A DNA stretch of 64,000 bases from contig NZ_JXIQ01000071.1 in NCBI RefSeq assembly GCF_000934845.1, positions 1 to 64,000 of the forward strand, read 5' to 3'. This DNA comes from Mesobacillus subterraneus. Its GTDB lineage: Bacteria; Bacillota; Bacilli; Bacillales; Cytobacillaceae. The notes beneath the pieces are model-generated. The model worked only from the letters and a program-made list of their open reading frames with translations. It was not told the DNA's origin and searched no databases. The position numbers and the translations under genes were made by a program. Of this stretch, positions 44,716 to 55,291 are shown in pieces (positions within the stretch are counted from its first letter, which is position 1; every line of letters starts with the position of its first letter).

Positions 44716-45696
44716 TTACTGTTCCTGCAGCCAGCGTGCTGCATCCTTCGCGTGATAGGTGATAATCAAATCTGAGCCTGCACGCTTCATACCAGTGAGC
44801 ATTTCCATGACAATGCTCTTTTCATCCACCCAGCCGTTTTGTGCTGCTGCTTTTACCATTGAATACTCGCCGCTGACATTGTAAATAACCACTGGCAGGT
44901 TAAAATTATTTTTTACGTCGCGGACAATATCAAGATACGGCATGCCAGGCTTGACGATTAGGAAGTCAGCACCTTCGGCTACATCGGATTCCGCTTCGCG
45001 CATTGCTTCTAGGCGGTTGGCTGGATCCATCTGGTAGGACTTGCGGTCACCGAACTGCGGCGTACTCTCTGCCGCTTCACGGAATGGACCATAAAATGCG
45101 GAAGAATACTTGACTGCATAGGACATGATCGGCACATCCTGGAAACCAGCTTCATCAAGCGCAAAGCGAATCGCGACAACGAATCCGTCCATCATATTGG
45201 ACGGTGCAATGATATCTGCTCCGGCCTTAGCCTGGCTGACAGCAGTCTTACCAAGCAGCTCCAATGACGGGTCATTCAACACCTTGCCATTCTCGATGAC
45301 GCCGCAGTGACCATGACTTGTGTATTCGCACAGGCATGTATCGGCGATGACCACCATATCTGGAAAATCCCTTTTGATTACACGGGTGGCTTCCTGAACG
45401 ATTCCGTGGTCATGGTATGCCTGGCAGCCTAATTCGTCTTTTTCCTTTGGAACACCAAACAGCAGCACCGATTTAATTCCTAATGCTTCTACTTCGGTGA
45501 TTTCTGCTTTCAGGCGATCAAGCGATAAATGATAGACACCGGGCATAGACGAAACTTCCGTCTTCACATTCTCTCCCTCTACGATAAAAAGCGGATAAAT
45601 CAAGTCTTCGGTGCGAAGATGATTTTCACGTACAAGTGCGCGCATGTTCGCAGACTGACGAAGCCGGCGATGGCGGCTGAATTCAAGGTGTTTCAT
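44716..45696 (-). CDS. hemB: Delta-aminolevulinic acid dehydratase (porphobilinogen synthase)
   Basis: Condenses two 5-aminolevulinates to porphobilinogen. 326 residues, TIM barrel. Zinc-site cysteines in [15 protein letters not shown], Schiff-base lysines in [15 protein letters not shown] and [13 protein letters not shown]. In the hem operon between hemD and hemL. Confidence 0.97.
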   Translation of the reverse strand: MKHLEFSRHRRLRQSANMRALVRENHLRTEDLIYPLFIVEGENVKTEVSSMPGVYHLSLDRLKAEITEVEALGIKSVLLFGVPKEKDELGCQAYHDHGIVQEATRVIKRDFPDMVVIADTCLCEYTSHGHCGVIENGKVLNDPSLELLGKTAVSQAKAGADIIAPSNMMDGFVVAIRFALDEAGFQDVPIMSYAVKYSSAFYGPFREAAESTPQFGDRKSYQMDPANRLEAMREAESDVAEGADFLIVKPGMPYLDIVRDVKNNFNLPVVIYNVSGEYSMVKAAAQNGWVDEKSIVMEMLTGMKRAGSDLIITYHAKDAARWLQEQ

Positions 45697-45699
45697 AAA

Positions 45700-46476
45700 T
45701 TACCCTCCAATTTTTACATACTCGGCAACGCTTTTTAGCATCTCTTCCACGGTGTATTTCTCCGGCATCGCATCAACTTTCAAACCCCATTGCTCAGCCT
45801 TTCTTTTCGACACAGGACCGATGCAGGCAACAATGCAATGCGCAAGCTTGTCTCTTAAATGATAGTCCTCTACAATTCCCATAAAGTGATCGATTGTAGA
45901 AGGGCTTGTAAAGGTAAGTATATCAAGTCTTTCCTCACTTAGCATCTGAACGAGCTTGTCCTTGCTGTCCTGAGGAAGATAGGTCTCATAGATAATAATC
46001 TCCTCCACGATAGCACCTTTTTTCTTCAAGGACGAAGAAATGTAGTCCCTGGCAAGGTTCCCTTTTGGGATGAGGACTTTATCGCCAGCTTTCACATATG
46101 GCAAAAATTCTTCCGTGAATCTTTCTGCAACATACTCTTGAGGGAGAAAGTCTACCTTTTCTCCCCTTTCCTCAAGGGAGGCTTTTGTTTTGTCACCAAT
46201 CACAGCTATTTTTGGAAGCGATGGCTTCTTTTTTTCAAAAAAAGAAAAAAAGGTTTCCACTGTAACATTGCTTGTGAAAATGATCCAATCATAATGATGT
46301 AAGCCCTGAAGTGTTTCCAGCAGTTTTTGCGTAGCTGCAACCGGCTGAAAGGCAATAAGAGGGATTTCCACAGGAATCCCTCTATGTCTGGCAACCAATT
46401 CAGAGAAACGTTTCGCATGGGCCTTTCCCCGCGGAATCAGGACAGTTCTATTTTGCAGCGAAAAAGCGGCGATCAT
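45700..46476 (-). CDS. hemD: Uroporphyrinogen-III synthase
   Basis: Closes and inverts ring D of hydroxymethylbilane to uroporphyrinogen III. 258 residues with the two-domain HemD fold: [17 protein letters not shown] at the start, [28 protein letters not shown] and [14 protein letters not shown]. HemD sequences are weakly conserved; the position between hemC and hemB and a 4-nt overlap with hemC confirm it. Confidence 0.94.
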   Translation of the reverse strand: MIAAFSLQNRTVLIPRGKAHAKRFSELVARHRGIPVEIPLIAFQPVAATQKLLETLQGLHHYDWIIFTSNVTVETFFSFFEKKKPSLPKIAVIGDKTKASLEERGEKVDFLPQEYVAERFTEEFLPYVKAGDKVLIPKGNLARDYISSSLKKKGAIVEEIIIYETYLPQDSKDKLVQMLSEERLDILTFTSPSTIDHFMGIVEDYHLRDKLAHCIVACIGPVSKRKAEQWGLKVDAMPEKYTVEEMLKSVAEYVKIGG

Positions 46477-47408
46477 TCTCCATCAAGCTCCAGTTTCACC
46501 TTATCAATCAAATCTTTTGCTCCCAGACTGATTAAACGATCGGCAGCCTGCTTTCCAAGTTCTTCTGGATTCGTTCCAATTACCTGCTCTTTAAAGATTG
46601 TTTTTCCATCTGGAGATCCAACAATGGACGTCAGAACGATTTCTTCGTTGTCATTGAAATGCGCATATCCACCAATTGGCACCTGACAGCCGCCCTCCAT
46701 CTTGTGAAGGAATGCCCTCTCTGCTTTTACTGTTGCGCTTGTTTCTGCTGAAGTGAATTTCTCAAGAAGCTCAAGAAGTTCTGTATCATCACTGCGGCAT
46801 TCAATCGAAAGCGCACCCTGGCCAACTGCCGGCACACAGATGTCCGGTTCGATAAATTCAGTGACAACATCACTTGCCCACCCCATCCGTTTTAAACCGG
46901 CAGCTGCAAGGATGATCCCATCATACTCATCTGTTTCCAGCTTCGCTAGCCTCGTATCAATATTTCCGCGAATCCATTTCATTTCAAGATCCGGACGCTG
47001 GGCGAGAAGCTGAGCGCTTCTGCGAAGGCTGCTTGTTCCAATAACAGAACCTGGTTTTAATTCTTTAAAAGGAATATGTCCATTTGAAATCAAGACATCG
47101 CGGTGATCCTCCCGCTCCGGGATAGACCCGATCACAAGTCCTTCAGGCAGGATGGCAGGCATATCCTTCATGCTATGTACAGCCATGTCAATCTCTTTAT
47201 CTAGCATGGCCTGTTCGATTTCTTTTACGAAAAGCCCTTTTCCTCCGACTTTAGAAAGTGTGACATCGAGGATTTTATCTCCCTTGGTCAAAATTTCTTT
47301 GACTTCAAATTCAAAAGGAGCACCTAAATTTTTAAGCTGTTGGATTACCCAGTGTGTTTGTGTCAACGCCAGCTTACTCCGTCTGGAGCCTACGATAATT
47401 TTTCTCAT
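46473..47408 (-). CDS. hemC: Porphobilinogen deaminase (hydroxymethylbilane synthase)
   Basis: Polymerises four porphobilinogens. 311 residues: [43 protein letters not shown], and the dipyrromethane cofactor cysteine in [19 protein letters not shown] precedes the ATG. Confidence 0.97.
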   Translation of the reverse strand: MRKIIVGSRRSKLALTQTHWVIQQLKNLGAPFEFEVKEILTKGDKILDVTLSKVGGKGLFVKEIEQAMLDKEIDMAVHSMKDMPAILPEGLVIGSIPEREDHRDVLISNGHIPFKELKPGSVIGTSSLRRSAQLLAQRPDLEMKWIRGNIDTRLAKLETDEYDGIILAAAGLKRMGWASDVVTEFIEPDICVPAVGQGALSIECRSDDTELLELLEKFTSAETSATVKAERAFLHKMEGGCQVPIGGYAHFNDNEEIVLTSIVGSPDGKTIFKEQVIGTNPEELGKQAADRLISLGAKDLIDKVKLELDGE

Positions 47409-47421
47409 GACAGCCTCCTAT

Positions 47422-48255
47422 TTACTGATACCAAAAGTGGAAAGAAGATAATTTTCCAGATAGAAAGAAGTTAATCAATACAATCAGGAATGACGCTATA
47501 TTTAATAATGAAAGTGATTTTCCATGCATCCCTTTGCCGGCCTTTAAGTACAAGTAGATGCTATAGATTGCAAGGACGATGAAGGAGCCTAATAGCTTGG
47601 CATCATACCAGGCAAGATCAGGAACCTTGATCCATGCCCACTGCAGTCCAAGAATCAGACTAAGGATCAGCATTGGCACCCCGACGACGTTCAAGATGTA
47701 GGACCAGTAATCAAGCCGCGATAAATCGGAGATCCTCCATAACAGCTTCCCCCACTTTTTCCGCTTTAAAAGGTCATATTGGATCAGATATAACAGCGAA
47801 AAGACGAATGAGATAGAAAAAGCTCCATAAGACAGGATTGCCATCGTGATATGAATCAGCAAAAGCTCTGATACGAGCTGATCCGACATCACATTGGAAT
47901 CATATTGGACAGGAGCGAATGTATGGATTGCCATGATCATGAAGCCAAGGATATTCGTAAAAAAAACAATGAAATCCACTTTTAGCAGTTTGTTGATAGC
48001 CAAAGACAGCGTCACCAGCACCCATGCATAAAAATAGAGCCCCTCAAAAAGAGTCAGGACCGGGAACCGGCCTGTATCAAACATGTAATACAAGAGGAAA
48101 ATCGTCTGGAATCCCCATACAAATGCAAGTAACCAGAAGGCAACTTTATTCGCCATCCGGTTACGGTTAAGAAAATCAATGAAATACAAAAGAACGCTAA
48201 CCGCATAAATCACAATAGTTCCTTCATGGAGACGAGTTATATAAAGATCACCCAT
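47422..48255 (-). CDS. hemX: HemX, cytochrome c assembly (CcsA)-type membrane protein
   Basis: 277 residues with about eight membrane segments and the CcsA/CycK-like fold (HITMAILSYGAFSISFVFSLLYLIQ). In B. subtilis HemX lowers the amount of glutamyl-tRNA reductase; it is not a heme enzyme. The ATG at 48255 follows GAGGTGG; the upstream in-frame GTG is part of that site. 13 nt before hemA's end. Confidence 0.92.
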   Translation of the reverse strand: MGDLYITRLHEGTIVIYAVSVLLYFIDFLNRNRMANKVAFWLLAFVWGFQTIFLLYYMFDTGRFPVLTLFEGLYFYAWVLVTLSLAINKLLKVDFIVFFTNILGFMIMAIHTFAPVQYDSNVMSDQLVSELLLIHITMAILSYGAFSISFVFSLLYLIQYDLLKRKKWGKLLWRISDLSRLDYWSYILNVVGVPMLILSLILGLQWAWIKVPDLAWYDAKLLGSFIVLAIYSIYLYLKAGKGMHGKSLSLLNIASFLIVLINFFLSGKLSSFHFWYQ

Positions 48256-48268
48256 GGTCACCACCTCT

Positions 48269-49615
48269 TTATGGCTGAAAGGAAGCCTGAGGCGAAGGAA
48301 CTTTTGCCCGCTTAGTCTCAGCCGTTTTCATTCCTTCTTGTTCTGCGACGAGCTGTTCTATATTGAAAATTTTGATGAAAAGTTCGAGAGCATCTTCCGC
48401 ATTCGGTGCAGCTGCAAGCTCTTTTGCCTGCAAGATCGGGTCTTTAAGCAGCTGGTTAATAATGCTCTTCGTATGCTTGTTCAGCACCTTTTTATCATGG
48501 TCAGAGAGATTTGGCAATTTCCGTTCGATGCTTCTCATTGTCTCTTCCTGGATTGAAAGCGCTTTGACTCTAAGCGCTGAGATGACCGGGACAACACCAA
48601 GTGTGTTCAACCATTGCTTGAATTGGACAATTTCCCCTTCAATCATGACTTGGATCTTCTCTGCTGCTTTTTGGCGTTCCAGCAAATTCGCTTCGACGAT
48701 CCCTTCCATATCATCGATATCATATAGGAAGACATTTTCCAATGTAGCAATTTCGGGATCGAGATCACGCGGGACAGCTATATCGACCATGAATAATGGC
48801 TTGCCTTTTCGCCTTTGCTCCACCTTGGAAACCATTTCCTTTGTAACAACAAACTCCTTGGCTCCTGTCGAACTAATCAAAATATCAGCATCCGCCAAAG
48901 CAGTTTGGAGCTCATCGAGGCTTTTGGCAACTCCCGAAAAACGGTTTGCCAACTCTTCGGCCTTTTCGAAAGTTCGATTGATGACCGTCACTTTCTTCGC
49001 ACCATTCGCATGAAGATTTTGAATCGAAAGTTCGCCCATTTTGCCGGCACCAACGATCAGCACATGCTTATTGTCAAGAGTGCCGAAAATCTTTTTGGCT
49101 AGTTCTACAGCCGCATAACTGACCGACACAGCGTTCGCACCGATATCCGTTTCGGAATGGCCGCGTTTTGCCAGCGTGACAGCTTGTTTGAACAACTGGT
49201 TAAAAACGGTTCCCGTTGTGTTTTCTTCAAGGGCCAGCATGAAGCTGGAACGCACCTGTCCGAGAATCTGGGTCTCACCTAGTACCATTGAGTTTAGGCC
49301 TGATGAAACCTTGAATAAATGCTCAATTGCTCCGTCTTGTTCGTAGACGAACAAGAAAGGGGCGAATTCTGGTTGAGGGATTCCGAACCATTCTGATAAA
49401 AACTCTTTAAGATAATATTTGCCCGTATGAAGCTGATCCACGACGGCGTATATTTCTGTACGGTTACATGTTGAAACGATGACATTCTCAAGGATGCTTT
49501 TCTTTTGCTGAAGTGCGCGCATTGCTTCTCCAAGACTCGCTTCATTAAATGTCAACCTTTCGCGGATTTCGACAGGGGCAGTTTTATAGTTAAGACCGAC
49601 AACAATAATATGCAT
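48269..49615 (-). CDS. hemA: Glutamyl-tRNA reductase
   Basis: First step of the C5 heme pathway: NADPH reduction of glutamyl-tRNA to glutamate-1-semialdehyde. 448 residues: [16 protein letters not shown], the active cysteine in [24 protein letters not shown], the NADPH fold [13 protein letters not shown], and a helical dimerisation tail. ATG at 49615 (MHIIVVGLN); a longer frame at 49636 adds MWGCQFI and is less likely. First gene of hemAXCDBL. Confidence 0.97.
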   Translation of the reverse strand: MHIIVVGLNYKTAPVEIRERLTFNEASLGEAMRALQQKKSILENVIVSTCNRTEIYAVVDQLHTGKYYLKEFLSEWFGIPQPEFAPFLFVYEQDGAIEHLFKVSSGLNSMVLGETQILGQVRSSFMLALEENTTGTVFNQLFKQAVTLAKRGHSETDIGANAVSVSYAAVELAKKIFGTLDNKHVLIVGAGKMGELSIQNLHANGAKKVTVINRTFEKAEELANRFSGVAKSLDELQTALADADILISSTGAKEFVVTKEMVSKVEQRRKGKPLFMVDIAVPRDLDPEIATLENVFLYDIDDMEGIVEANLLERQKAAEKIQVMIEGEIVQFKQWLNTLGVVPVISALRVKALSIQEETMRSIERKLPNLSDHDKKVLNKHTKSIINQLLKDPILQAKELAAAPNAEDALELFIKIFNIEQLVAEQEGMKTAETKRAKVPSPQASFQP

Positions 49616-49661
49616 TATGAATTGACACCCCCACAAAGAAATTGCATAATTGGCTAAGGTA

Positions 49662-49690
49662 ATTATACATGAGTTTCTCCACTTTTAACG
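49662..49690 (-). promoter_or_regulatory. Possible hem operon promoter
   Basis: TATAAT at 49662-49667 on the minus strand, about 47 nt before hemA, with a weak GTTAAA-type -35. In B. subtilis hemA is PerR-controlled, and the sequence around this -10 only half matches a PerR box, so I do not claim one. Confidence 0.45.
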
Positions 49691-49872
49691 TTGTAAATGT
49701 GAACAACTGTTGAAACCATCTATTTAAATAAACGTGTATAAAATAGAAAGAATATTCCTGTATGATTGTTATCCTTTTATTCTATCTGTCAAGCAATCAA
49801 ACATACTCCCTAATGTACCTTATCAAAGTTTTGCCCTTAATTCAAGTGAGCTTTATTGGAAGTGGTGGAAAA

Positions 49873-50280
49873 ATGAAAAAACAAAAAATCGTACCTGCGA
49901 TTCTCTTAATCGGTTTTGGTATCTATTTTTATCTCCAACAGGAAACGAATTCACTATTCCATGAATTTTCTACCTGGCCGACGCTGCTGATCATTGTCGG
50001 AGTCGCCTTTTTGGTTCAGGGATATTGGGGCCGAGATTATGAATCGATTTTCCCAGGGGTTATTCTAAGTGGCATTGGTGTCCATTTTCATATAGCCAAT
50101 AAGTTTGCGCTCTGGCCCGATCATCTCGGGGCATTCCTCTTAATCATCGCCCTTGGATTTTTCCTGCGGTATCAGAAAACCGGCAATGGTTTATTTTATG
50201 GAGTCCTCTTTCTTATTTTAGCAGGTGTGCTGCTGTTTTATGACAAGCTACCAGCATCGTTCGGGTTATTGCTTAGTTAG
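49873..50280 (+). CDS. ysxD: YsxD-like membrane protein (LiaI/LiaF-type transmembrane region)
   Basis: 135 residues almost all in four hydrophobic segments (VPAILLIGFGIYFYL, WPTLLIIVGVAFLVQGY, LGAFLLIIALGFFLRY, FYGVLFLILAGVLLFY), a pattern seen in DUF5668/LiaI-LiaF-type domains. It lies between hemA and engB like B. subtilis ysxD, but on the plus strand here and convergent with engB. The ATG at 49873 follows GGTGG; the longer frame from 49762 is not supported by a ribosome site. Function unknown. Confidence 0.75.
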   Translation: MKKQKIVPAILLIGFGIYFYLQQETNSLFHEFSTWPTLLIIVGVAFLVQGYWGRDYESIFPGVILSGIGVHFHIANKFALWPDHLGAFLLIIALGFFLRYQKTGNGLFYGVLFLILAGVLLFYDKLPASFGLLLS

Positions 50281-50333
50281 AAAAAAGACGAAAACTTGCA
50301 CCAGCTAACATGGTGCAAGTTTTCGTTTTTAGC
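50281..50333. terminator. Bidirectional terminator between ysxD and engB
   Basis: Perfect 15-bp stem ACGAAAACTTGCACC / GGTGCAAGTTTTCGT with a 9-nt loop, A-rich on one side and TTTTT on the other. It serves the convergent genes. Confidence 0.92.
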
Positions 50334-50342
50334 TTCCTTTTT

Positions 50343-50927
50343 TTATTTCATAAAGCTACCCATGACAGACCATGCTTTGTCTTTCCCTTCCCCTGTTTCT
50401 GATGAGAAAAGAATGATCGAATCCTCAGCTTTTAATTCTAAAGTTTCTTTCGTGATCTTCATATGCTTTTGCCATTTGGATTTCGGGATTTTATCCGCTT
50501 TTGTAGCAATGATAATAACCGGGATTCCATAATGCTTAAGGAAATCATACATCAAGACATCGTCCTTAGATGGCGGATGCCTAAGGTCCACAATCAATAG
50601 CACAGCCTTAAGCTGCTCACGGGATGTGATGTACGTTTCAATCATCTTTCCCCAAGCATCGCGTTCTGATTTTGATACTTTCGCATATCCATAACCAGGA
50701 ACATCAACAAAATGAAGGATTTCATTGATTAAATAAAAATTCAAGGTCTGCGTCTTGCCAGGCTTCGAGGAAATCCTTGCAAGAGCTTTCCGGTTTAGCA
50801 TTTTATTAATGAAAGAAGATTTACCAACATTCGATCGTCCCGCAAGAGCGAACTCCGGAAGATTTCCTTCCGGATACTGATTCGGTCTTACAGCACTGAT
50901 TACAATTTCTGCACTGTTTACCTTCAT
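50343..50927 (-). CDS. engB: Ribosome biogenesis GTPase YsxC/EngB
   Basis: 194-residue essential GTPase for 50S subunit assembly. P-loop [12 protein letters not shown] (about 31-42), G3 [12 protein letters not shown]4 [12 protein letters not shown]. The ATG overlaps the end of lonA by 4 nt, the B. subtilis arrangement lonA-engB. Confidence 0.97.
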   Translation of the reverse strand: MKVNSAEIVISAVRPNQYPEGNLPEFALAGRSNVGKSSFINKMLNRKALARISSKPGKTQTLNFYLINEILHFVDVPGYGYAKVSKSERDAWGKMIETYITSREQLKAVLLIVDLRHPPSKDDVLMYDFLKHYGIPVIIIATKADKIPKSKWQKHMKITKETLELKAEDSIILFSSETGEGKDKAWSVMGSFMK

Positions 50928-53251
50928 TGGGAATCACCGTTTACAAGTGCGTGCTTCCATACTTCATCTACATGTGAAACTAACACAAATTCGAGCTCGT
51001 TACGGACGCTTTCCGGAATATCATCAATATCTTTTTCATTATCTTTTGGACAGATTACCTTGGTCAGTCCTGCTCGGTGAGCGCTCAAAGACTTCTCCTT
51101 TAGGCCGCCGATCGGTAGAACTCTGCCCCTTAAGGTTATTTCACCTGTCATTCCTACTTCCTTGCGAATCGGTTTGCCGGATAAAGCCGAAACGAGTGCC
51201 GTTGCAATCGTTATCCCCGCTGATGGTCCATCCTTAGGGACAGCTCCTTCAGGAACGTGGATGTGGATATCATTTTTCTCATAAAAATCTGGGTCGATAT
51301 CCAACTGCTTTGCTTTTGACCGGACATAGCTGAATGCGGCCTGCGCCGATTCTTTCATGACATCGCCTAGCTTCCCAGTCAATACCAGCTTTCCTTTTCC
51401 CGGAGATAATGAAACTTCGATTTGCAGCGTATCTCCTCCAACCGTTGTATAGGCAAGTCCTGTTGCCACGCCTATCTGGTCTTCCAATTCTGCCTGTCCA
51501 TATCTGTACTTCGTTTTGCCAAGGAATTCCTCCACAGTCTTCTCGCTTACAATCACACGCTTTTTCGTGCCCGAAACGACAATTTTCGCCGTTTTCCTGC
51601 AAATAGCAGCAAGCTGCCTTTCGAGAGAACGAACACCAGATTCGCGGGTATAATAACGGATCACCTTTGCAATGGCTTCATCCTTTATTTGCAGCTGCGA
51701 TTTTGACAAGCCGTGGTCCTTAATCTGTCTAGGAAGCAAATGATCTTTGGCAATATGCAGCTTTTCCTGCTCCGTATAGCCAGCGATATTAATGATCTCC
51801 ATCCTGTCAAGCAATGGACCTGGAACAGTAGAGAGATTATTGGCTGTAGCAATGAACATCACTTTCGAAAGATCGTATGTCTCTTCAATATAATGATCGC
51901 TGAAGGAATAGTTCTGCTCCGGATCCAGCACCTCAAGCATCGCAGAAGATGGGTCTCCACGGTAATCATTGGACATTTTATCGATTTCATCGAGAAGAAA
52001 AACAGGGTTGATCGTTCCTGCCTTTTTCATCCCTTGGATAATCCGCCCCGGCATCGCACCAACATAGGTCCGTCGATGTCCGCGAATTTCTGATTCATCG
52101 CGCACTCCGCCAAGGGAAATGCGGACAAAATTCCGATTCAAGGACTTAGCAATTGATTTAGCCAAGCTCGTTTTTCCTACCCCAGGAGGCCCAGAAAGGC
52201 ATAGAATCGGGCCTTTTAGTGAGTTTGTCAGCTTTTGGACAGCAAGATACTCAAGGACGCGCTCTTTCACTTTTTCAAGTCCATAATGATCCTTATCAAG
52301 GATTCTCTCCGCTTTGCTGATATCAAGATCATCCTCAGTGGATTTGGACCATGGCAAAGCGATCAGCCATTCAAGATAATTCCGGATTACCGCACTTTCA
52401 GCAGAGGTTGTCGGTACCTTTTCATAACGGTCAAGCTCCTTCAACGCTGTTTCCTTCACATGATCAGGCATTCCGGCAAATTCGATTTTCTCAGTAAGCT
52501 CGGATATTTCCCCTGTCTTCCCTTCCTTATCGCCAAGTTCTTTTTGGATAGCCTTCATTTGCTCACGAAGGTAATATTCCTTCTGAGTTCGCTCCATTGA
52601 GCGTTTCACACGCTGACCGATTTTCTTTTCCAGTCCGAGCACTTCTTTTTCATTGTGGATAATTTCGATGACACGATTCATCCGATCCTTTATATTGATC
52701 ATTTCAAGGATCTCCTGCTTTTCCTTCAGCTTGAGTGGAAGATGAGAAGCAATGATATCTGCCATTCTCCCAGGCTCCTCTATATCTGAAACAGATGCAT
52801 ACGTTTCCGCAGAAATCTTCTTCGACATTTTTATGTATTGTTCAAAATAATCAAGCATCGTCCTCATCAATGCTTCATCTTCGACATCCTTTGTTTCATC
52901 ATCTTCGAACGTCCTAACTTTACAAGAAAAATGATCATTTTCGTCGTTAAGTTCCATGATTTCTGCCCTGGATAATCCTTCGACCAGAACACGGATTGTT
53001 CCGTTAGGAAGCTTCAGCATCTGCTTGACGCGGGTAAGCGTACCCATCAGGTAAAGGTCTTCCTCACCCGGTTCATCTATGGATATATCTTTTTGGGTTG
53101 TAAGATAGATCAGATGGTTATCTACCATTGCCTTCTCCAGTGCCTGTACCGATTTTTCTCGTCCTACATCCAAATGAAGGACCATCGTTGGATATACAAG
53201 CAACCCGCGCAGCGGCAGGAGAGGGACAGTGTACTCGTTATTATTCACCAT
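50924..53251 (-). CDS. lonA: ATP-dependent protease LonA
   Basis: 775-residue soluble AAA+ serine protease: N-terminal Lon domain ([19 protein letters not shown]), coiled coil, AAA with [15 protein letters not shown] and LLDEIDKM, and a protease domain with catalytic Ser in [11 protein letters not shown] and Lys in [19 protein letters not shown] precedes the ATG. A good sigma-A promoter lies at 53314-53342. Confidence 0.97.
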   Translation of the reverse strand: MVNNNEYTVPLLPLRGLLVYPTMVLHLDVGREKSVQALEKAMVDNHLIYLTTQKDISIDEPGEEDLYLMGTLTRVKQMLKLPNGTIRVLVEGLSRAEIMELNDENDHFSCKVRTFEDDETKDVEDEALMRTMLDYFEQYIKMSKKISAETYASVSDIEEPGRMADIIASHLPLKLKEKQEILEMINIKDRMNRVIEIIHNEKEVLGLEKKIGQRVKRSMERTQKEYYLREQMKAIQKELGDKEGKTGEISELTEKIEFAGMPDHVKETALKELDRYEKVPTTSAESAVIRNYLEWLIALPWSKSTEDDLDISKAERILDKDHYGLEKVKERVLEYLAVQKLTNSLKGPILCLSGPPGVGKTSLAKSIAKSLNRNFVRISLGGVRDESEIRGHRRTYVGAMPGRIIQGMKKAGTINPVFLLDEIDKMSNDYRGDPSSAMLEVLDPEQNYSFSDHYIEETYDLSKVMFIATANNLSTVPGPLLDRMEIINIAGYTEQEKLHIAKDHLLPRQIKDHGLSKSQLQIKDEAIAKVIRYYTRESGVRSLERQLAAICRKTAKIVVSGTKKRVIVSEKTVEEFLGKTKYRYGQAELEDQIGVATGLAYTTVGGDTLQIEVSLSPGKGKLVLTGKLGDVMKESAQAAFSYVRSKAKQLDIDPDFYEKNDIHIHVPEGAVPKDGPSAGITIATALVSALSGKPIRKEVGMTGEITLRGRVLPIGGLKEKSLSAHRAGLTKVICPKDNEKDIDDIPESVRNELEFVLVSHVDEVWKHALVNGDSQ

Positions 53252-53313
53252 AGCATTGCACCTCCAATATGCATTGAATCAAACCCATAAGCATGTTACT
53301 ACTTTGTTGTTCA

Positions 53314-53342
53314 ATTCTATCGCATTTAATTTCAAGTGTCTA
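53314..53342 (-). promoter_or_regulatory. Sigma-A promoter of lonA
   Basis: TAGACA (53337-53342), 17 bp, TAGAAT (53314-53319), about 60 nt before the lonA start. The 221-nt gap to lonB also holds the lonB terminator and no gene. Confidence 0.6.
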
Positions 53343-53431
53343 ATATTCTAGAGCGATTGCCCTATTTTCGTACTAATAATTAGTATCCTGATTTTCTTGT
53401 AAAAATATGTCTGGTGTTGTGCTTGCTTGTA

Positions 53432-53466
53432 AATGAAAAAAAACGCAGCTACGCGTTTTTTTCATT
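53432..53466 (-). terminator. Terminator after lonB
   Basis: Hairpin AACGC, 6-nt GTAGCT loop, GCGTT within a longer A/T-rich stem, with T8 on the minus strand. Confidence 0.85.
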
Positions 53467-53472
53467 ATTCCA

Positions 53473-55140
53473 TTAGCTAGATTCTATTTGTGGGAAATCC
53501 ATGGCAGCCTTGATGAGCTGCTCTCGCGAATGTTCTTTTAACAAAGCGATTTCAAAGACCTCCTCGAGATGAGAAACGGGAATAATTTCGATTCCAGTGA
53601 TATCATTCAGGATGGACTGAACATTTTCTTTTGGAATGATTACCTTAGTGGCGCCTGCTTTTTTTGCAGCCTTCACTTTTGGATAGACACCGCCAATCGG
53701 CTTCACGTTTCCGTGGATGCTAATTTCTCCAGTCATTGCAACGGTATTGTCCATCGGGATTTGATAGATGGCTGAATAGATGCCAGTTGCCATTGCGATT
53801 CCGGCAGATGGTCCATCAATCGGTGTCCCGCCCGGGAAGTTAACGTGGATGTCAAACTCATCTGCCGGCACGCCCATCGATCTAAGGACTGTTATGACAT
53901 TTTCAATCGAACCCCTAACCATGCTTTTTCTACGAATTGATTTTCCTTGTCCGCCAATGCTTTCTTCTTCCACGATGCCAGTAATATTGATCGACCCTTT
54001 TTCCTTCGCTTTAATGACGGTTACCTCGATTTCAAGCAGGGCGCCTGTGTTTGGTCCATAGACAGCAAGCCCATTCACCAGCCCAACAGCTGACTTTTCA
54101 TTAATCTTTTTTTCCATTCTTGGTGTCAGCTGACTGGAATGGACGACCCACTCGATTTCCTCTTCCTTGATATATGATCGGTCATCTGTAATCGCAAGCC
54201 CTGCCGCAATTTGAACCATATTGACAGCTTCACGGCCATTTCTTGCATAGTTTGCCAAAATCCCAATTGCCTTTTCACTCATGGTCAGCTGTATTTTTTC
54301 AGCGGCATTTCTGGCTACTTCGGATATCTCCTCTTGGGTTAGCTCGCGGAAAAATACTTCCATGCATCTTGACCTGATCGCCGGAGGGATTTCGCTTGGA
54401 GTTCTCGTTGTCGCCCCAACAAGGCGGAAGTCTGCTGGAAGCCCATTTTTAAAGATATCGTGGATATGACTTGGAATTTGTGTGTTATCCTCATTATAAT
54501 ACGCACTCTCTAAAAATACCTTCCTGTCTTCCAGTACTTTTAAAAGCTTATTCATTTGGATTGGATGCAGTTCACCGATCTCATCGATGAATAAAACTCC
54601 ACCGTGTGCATTGGTGACTGCCCCTTGCTTTGGCTGAGGAATGCCTGCTTGTCCCATTGCCCCAGCCCCTTGATAGATTGGATCATGCACCGAACCGATT
54701 AAGGGATCTGCAATTCCTCTTTCATCGAATCTGGCTGTCGTGGCATCCAGTTCAACGAATACAGATGCCTTTTTGAATGGCGATTTTTGATTTTGCTTTG
54801 CTTCTTCCAAAACCAGTCTCGCTGCCGCTGTTTTCCCTACTCCAGGAGGTCCGTAAATGATAACATGCTGCGGGTTAGGACCGCATAACGCAGCTTTCAA
54901 TGCCTTTATTCCATCCTCTTGCCCGACAATATCATGGAAGCTTGATGGTCTTACTTTCTCAGCAAGTGGCTCAGTCAGTGAAACCGACCTCATCTTCCTT
55001 AATTGTTCCATTTCCTTTCGAGATTCCCGATCAATTGATACCTTTTGCGTCCTCTGACTCCTTAATAGATTCCAGAAATACAGCCCGATGATGATGCCAA
55101 AAAACAGCTGTATAAATAAGGCGATTCCGGTCCAACTCAA
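53473..55140 (-). CDS. lonB: Membrane-anchored forespore protease LonB
   Basis: 555-residue Lon-like protease with an N-terminal membrane anchor (SWTGIALFIQLFFGIIIGLYF), an AAA domain ([37 protein letters not shown]) and a protease domain with Ser in DGPSAGIAMAT and Lys in GGVYPKVKAAKKAG. The start is TTG at 55140, 8 nt after GGGAGGG; it gives the family N-terminus. An upstream extension to 55275 has no support. In B. subtilis LonB is made in the forespore under sigma-F; a matching promoter is seen here. Confidence 0.96.
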   Translation of the reverse strand: MSWTGIALFIQLFFGIIIGLYFWNLLRSQRTQKVSIDRESRKEMEQLRKMRSVSLTEPLAEKVRPSSFHDIVGQEDGIKALKAALCGPNPQHVIIYGPPGVGKTAAARLVLEEAKQNQKSPFKKASVFVELDATTARFDERGIADPLIGSVHDPIYQGAGAMGQAGIPQPKQGAVTNAHGGVLFIDEIGELHPIQMNKLLKVLEDRKVFLESAYYNEDNTQIPSHIHDIFKNGLPADFRLVGATTRTPSEIPPAIRSRCMEVFFRELTQEEISEVARNAAEKIQLTMSEKAIGILANYARNGREAVNMVQIAAGLAITDDRSYIKEEEIEWVVHSSQLTPRMEKKINEKSAVGLVNGLAVYGPNTGALLEIEVTVIKAKEKGSINITGIVEEESIGGQGKSIRRKSMVRGSIENVITVLRSMGVPADEFDIHVNFPGGTPIDGPSAGIAMATGIYSAIYQIPMDNTVAMTGEISIHGNVKPIGGVYPKVKAAKKAGATKVIIPKENVQSILNDITGIEIIPVSHLEEVFEIALLKEHSREQLIKAAMDFPQIESS

Positions 55141-55179
55141 TATACATTCCCTCCCAGTTGATGCTAGTCGTTTTAACCT

Positions 55180-55208
55180 AGTATCTCCCTGAGCGTGTTG
55201 GAATAAAC
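55180..55208 (-). promoter_or_regulatory. Candidate sigma-F promoter of lonB
   Basis: GTTTA (55204-55208), 15 bp, GGAGATACT (55180-55188) on the minus strand, which fits the GG--A-A-T pattern of forespore promoters. It lies between the clpX terminator and the lonB TTG. Confidence 0.55.
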
Positions 55209-55251
55209 AATATTTTAAAGTGAATTTTCCCACCTGAAAAGACCTTGAAGT

Positions 55252-55282
55252 AAAAAAATCCCGGTGAGTATTCACCAGGATT
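55252..55282 (-). terminator. Terminator after clpX
   Basis: ATCCTGGTGA, ATAC loop, TCACCGGGAT followed by T7 on the minus strand, just before lonB. Confidence 0.88.
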
Positions 55283-55291
55283 TAATAAGCA

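Noticed and set aside
49640-49680. PerR box in front of hemA
   Set aside because: Only about nine of fourteen positions fit the PerR inverted repeat, and the overlap with the -10 box explains most of them.
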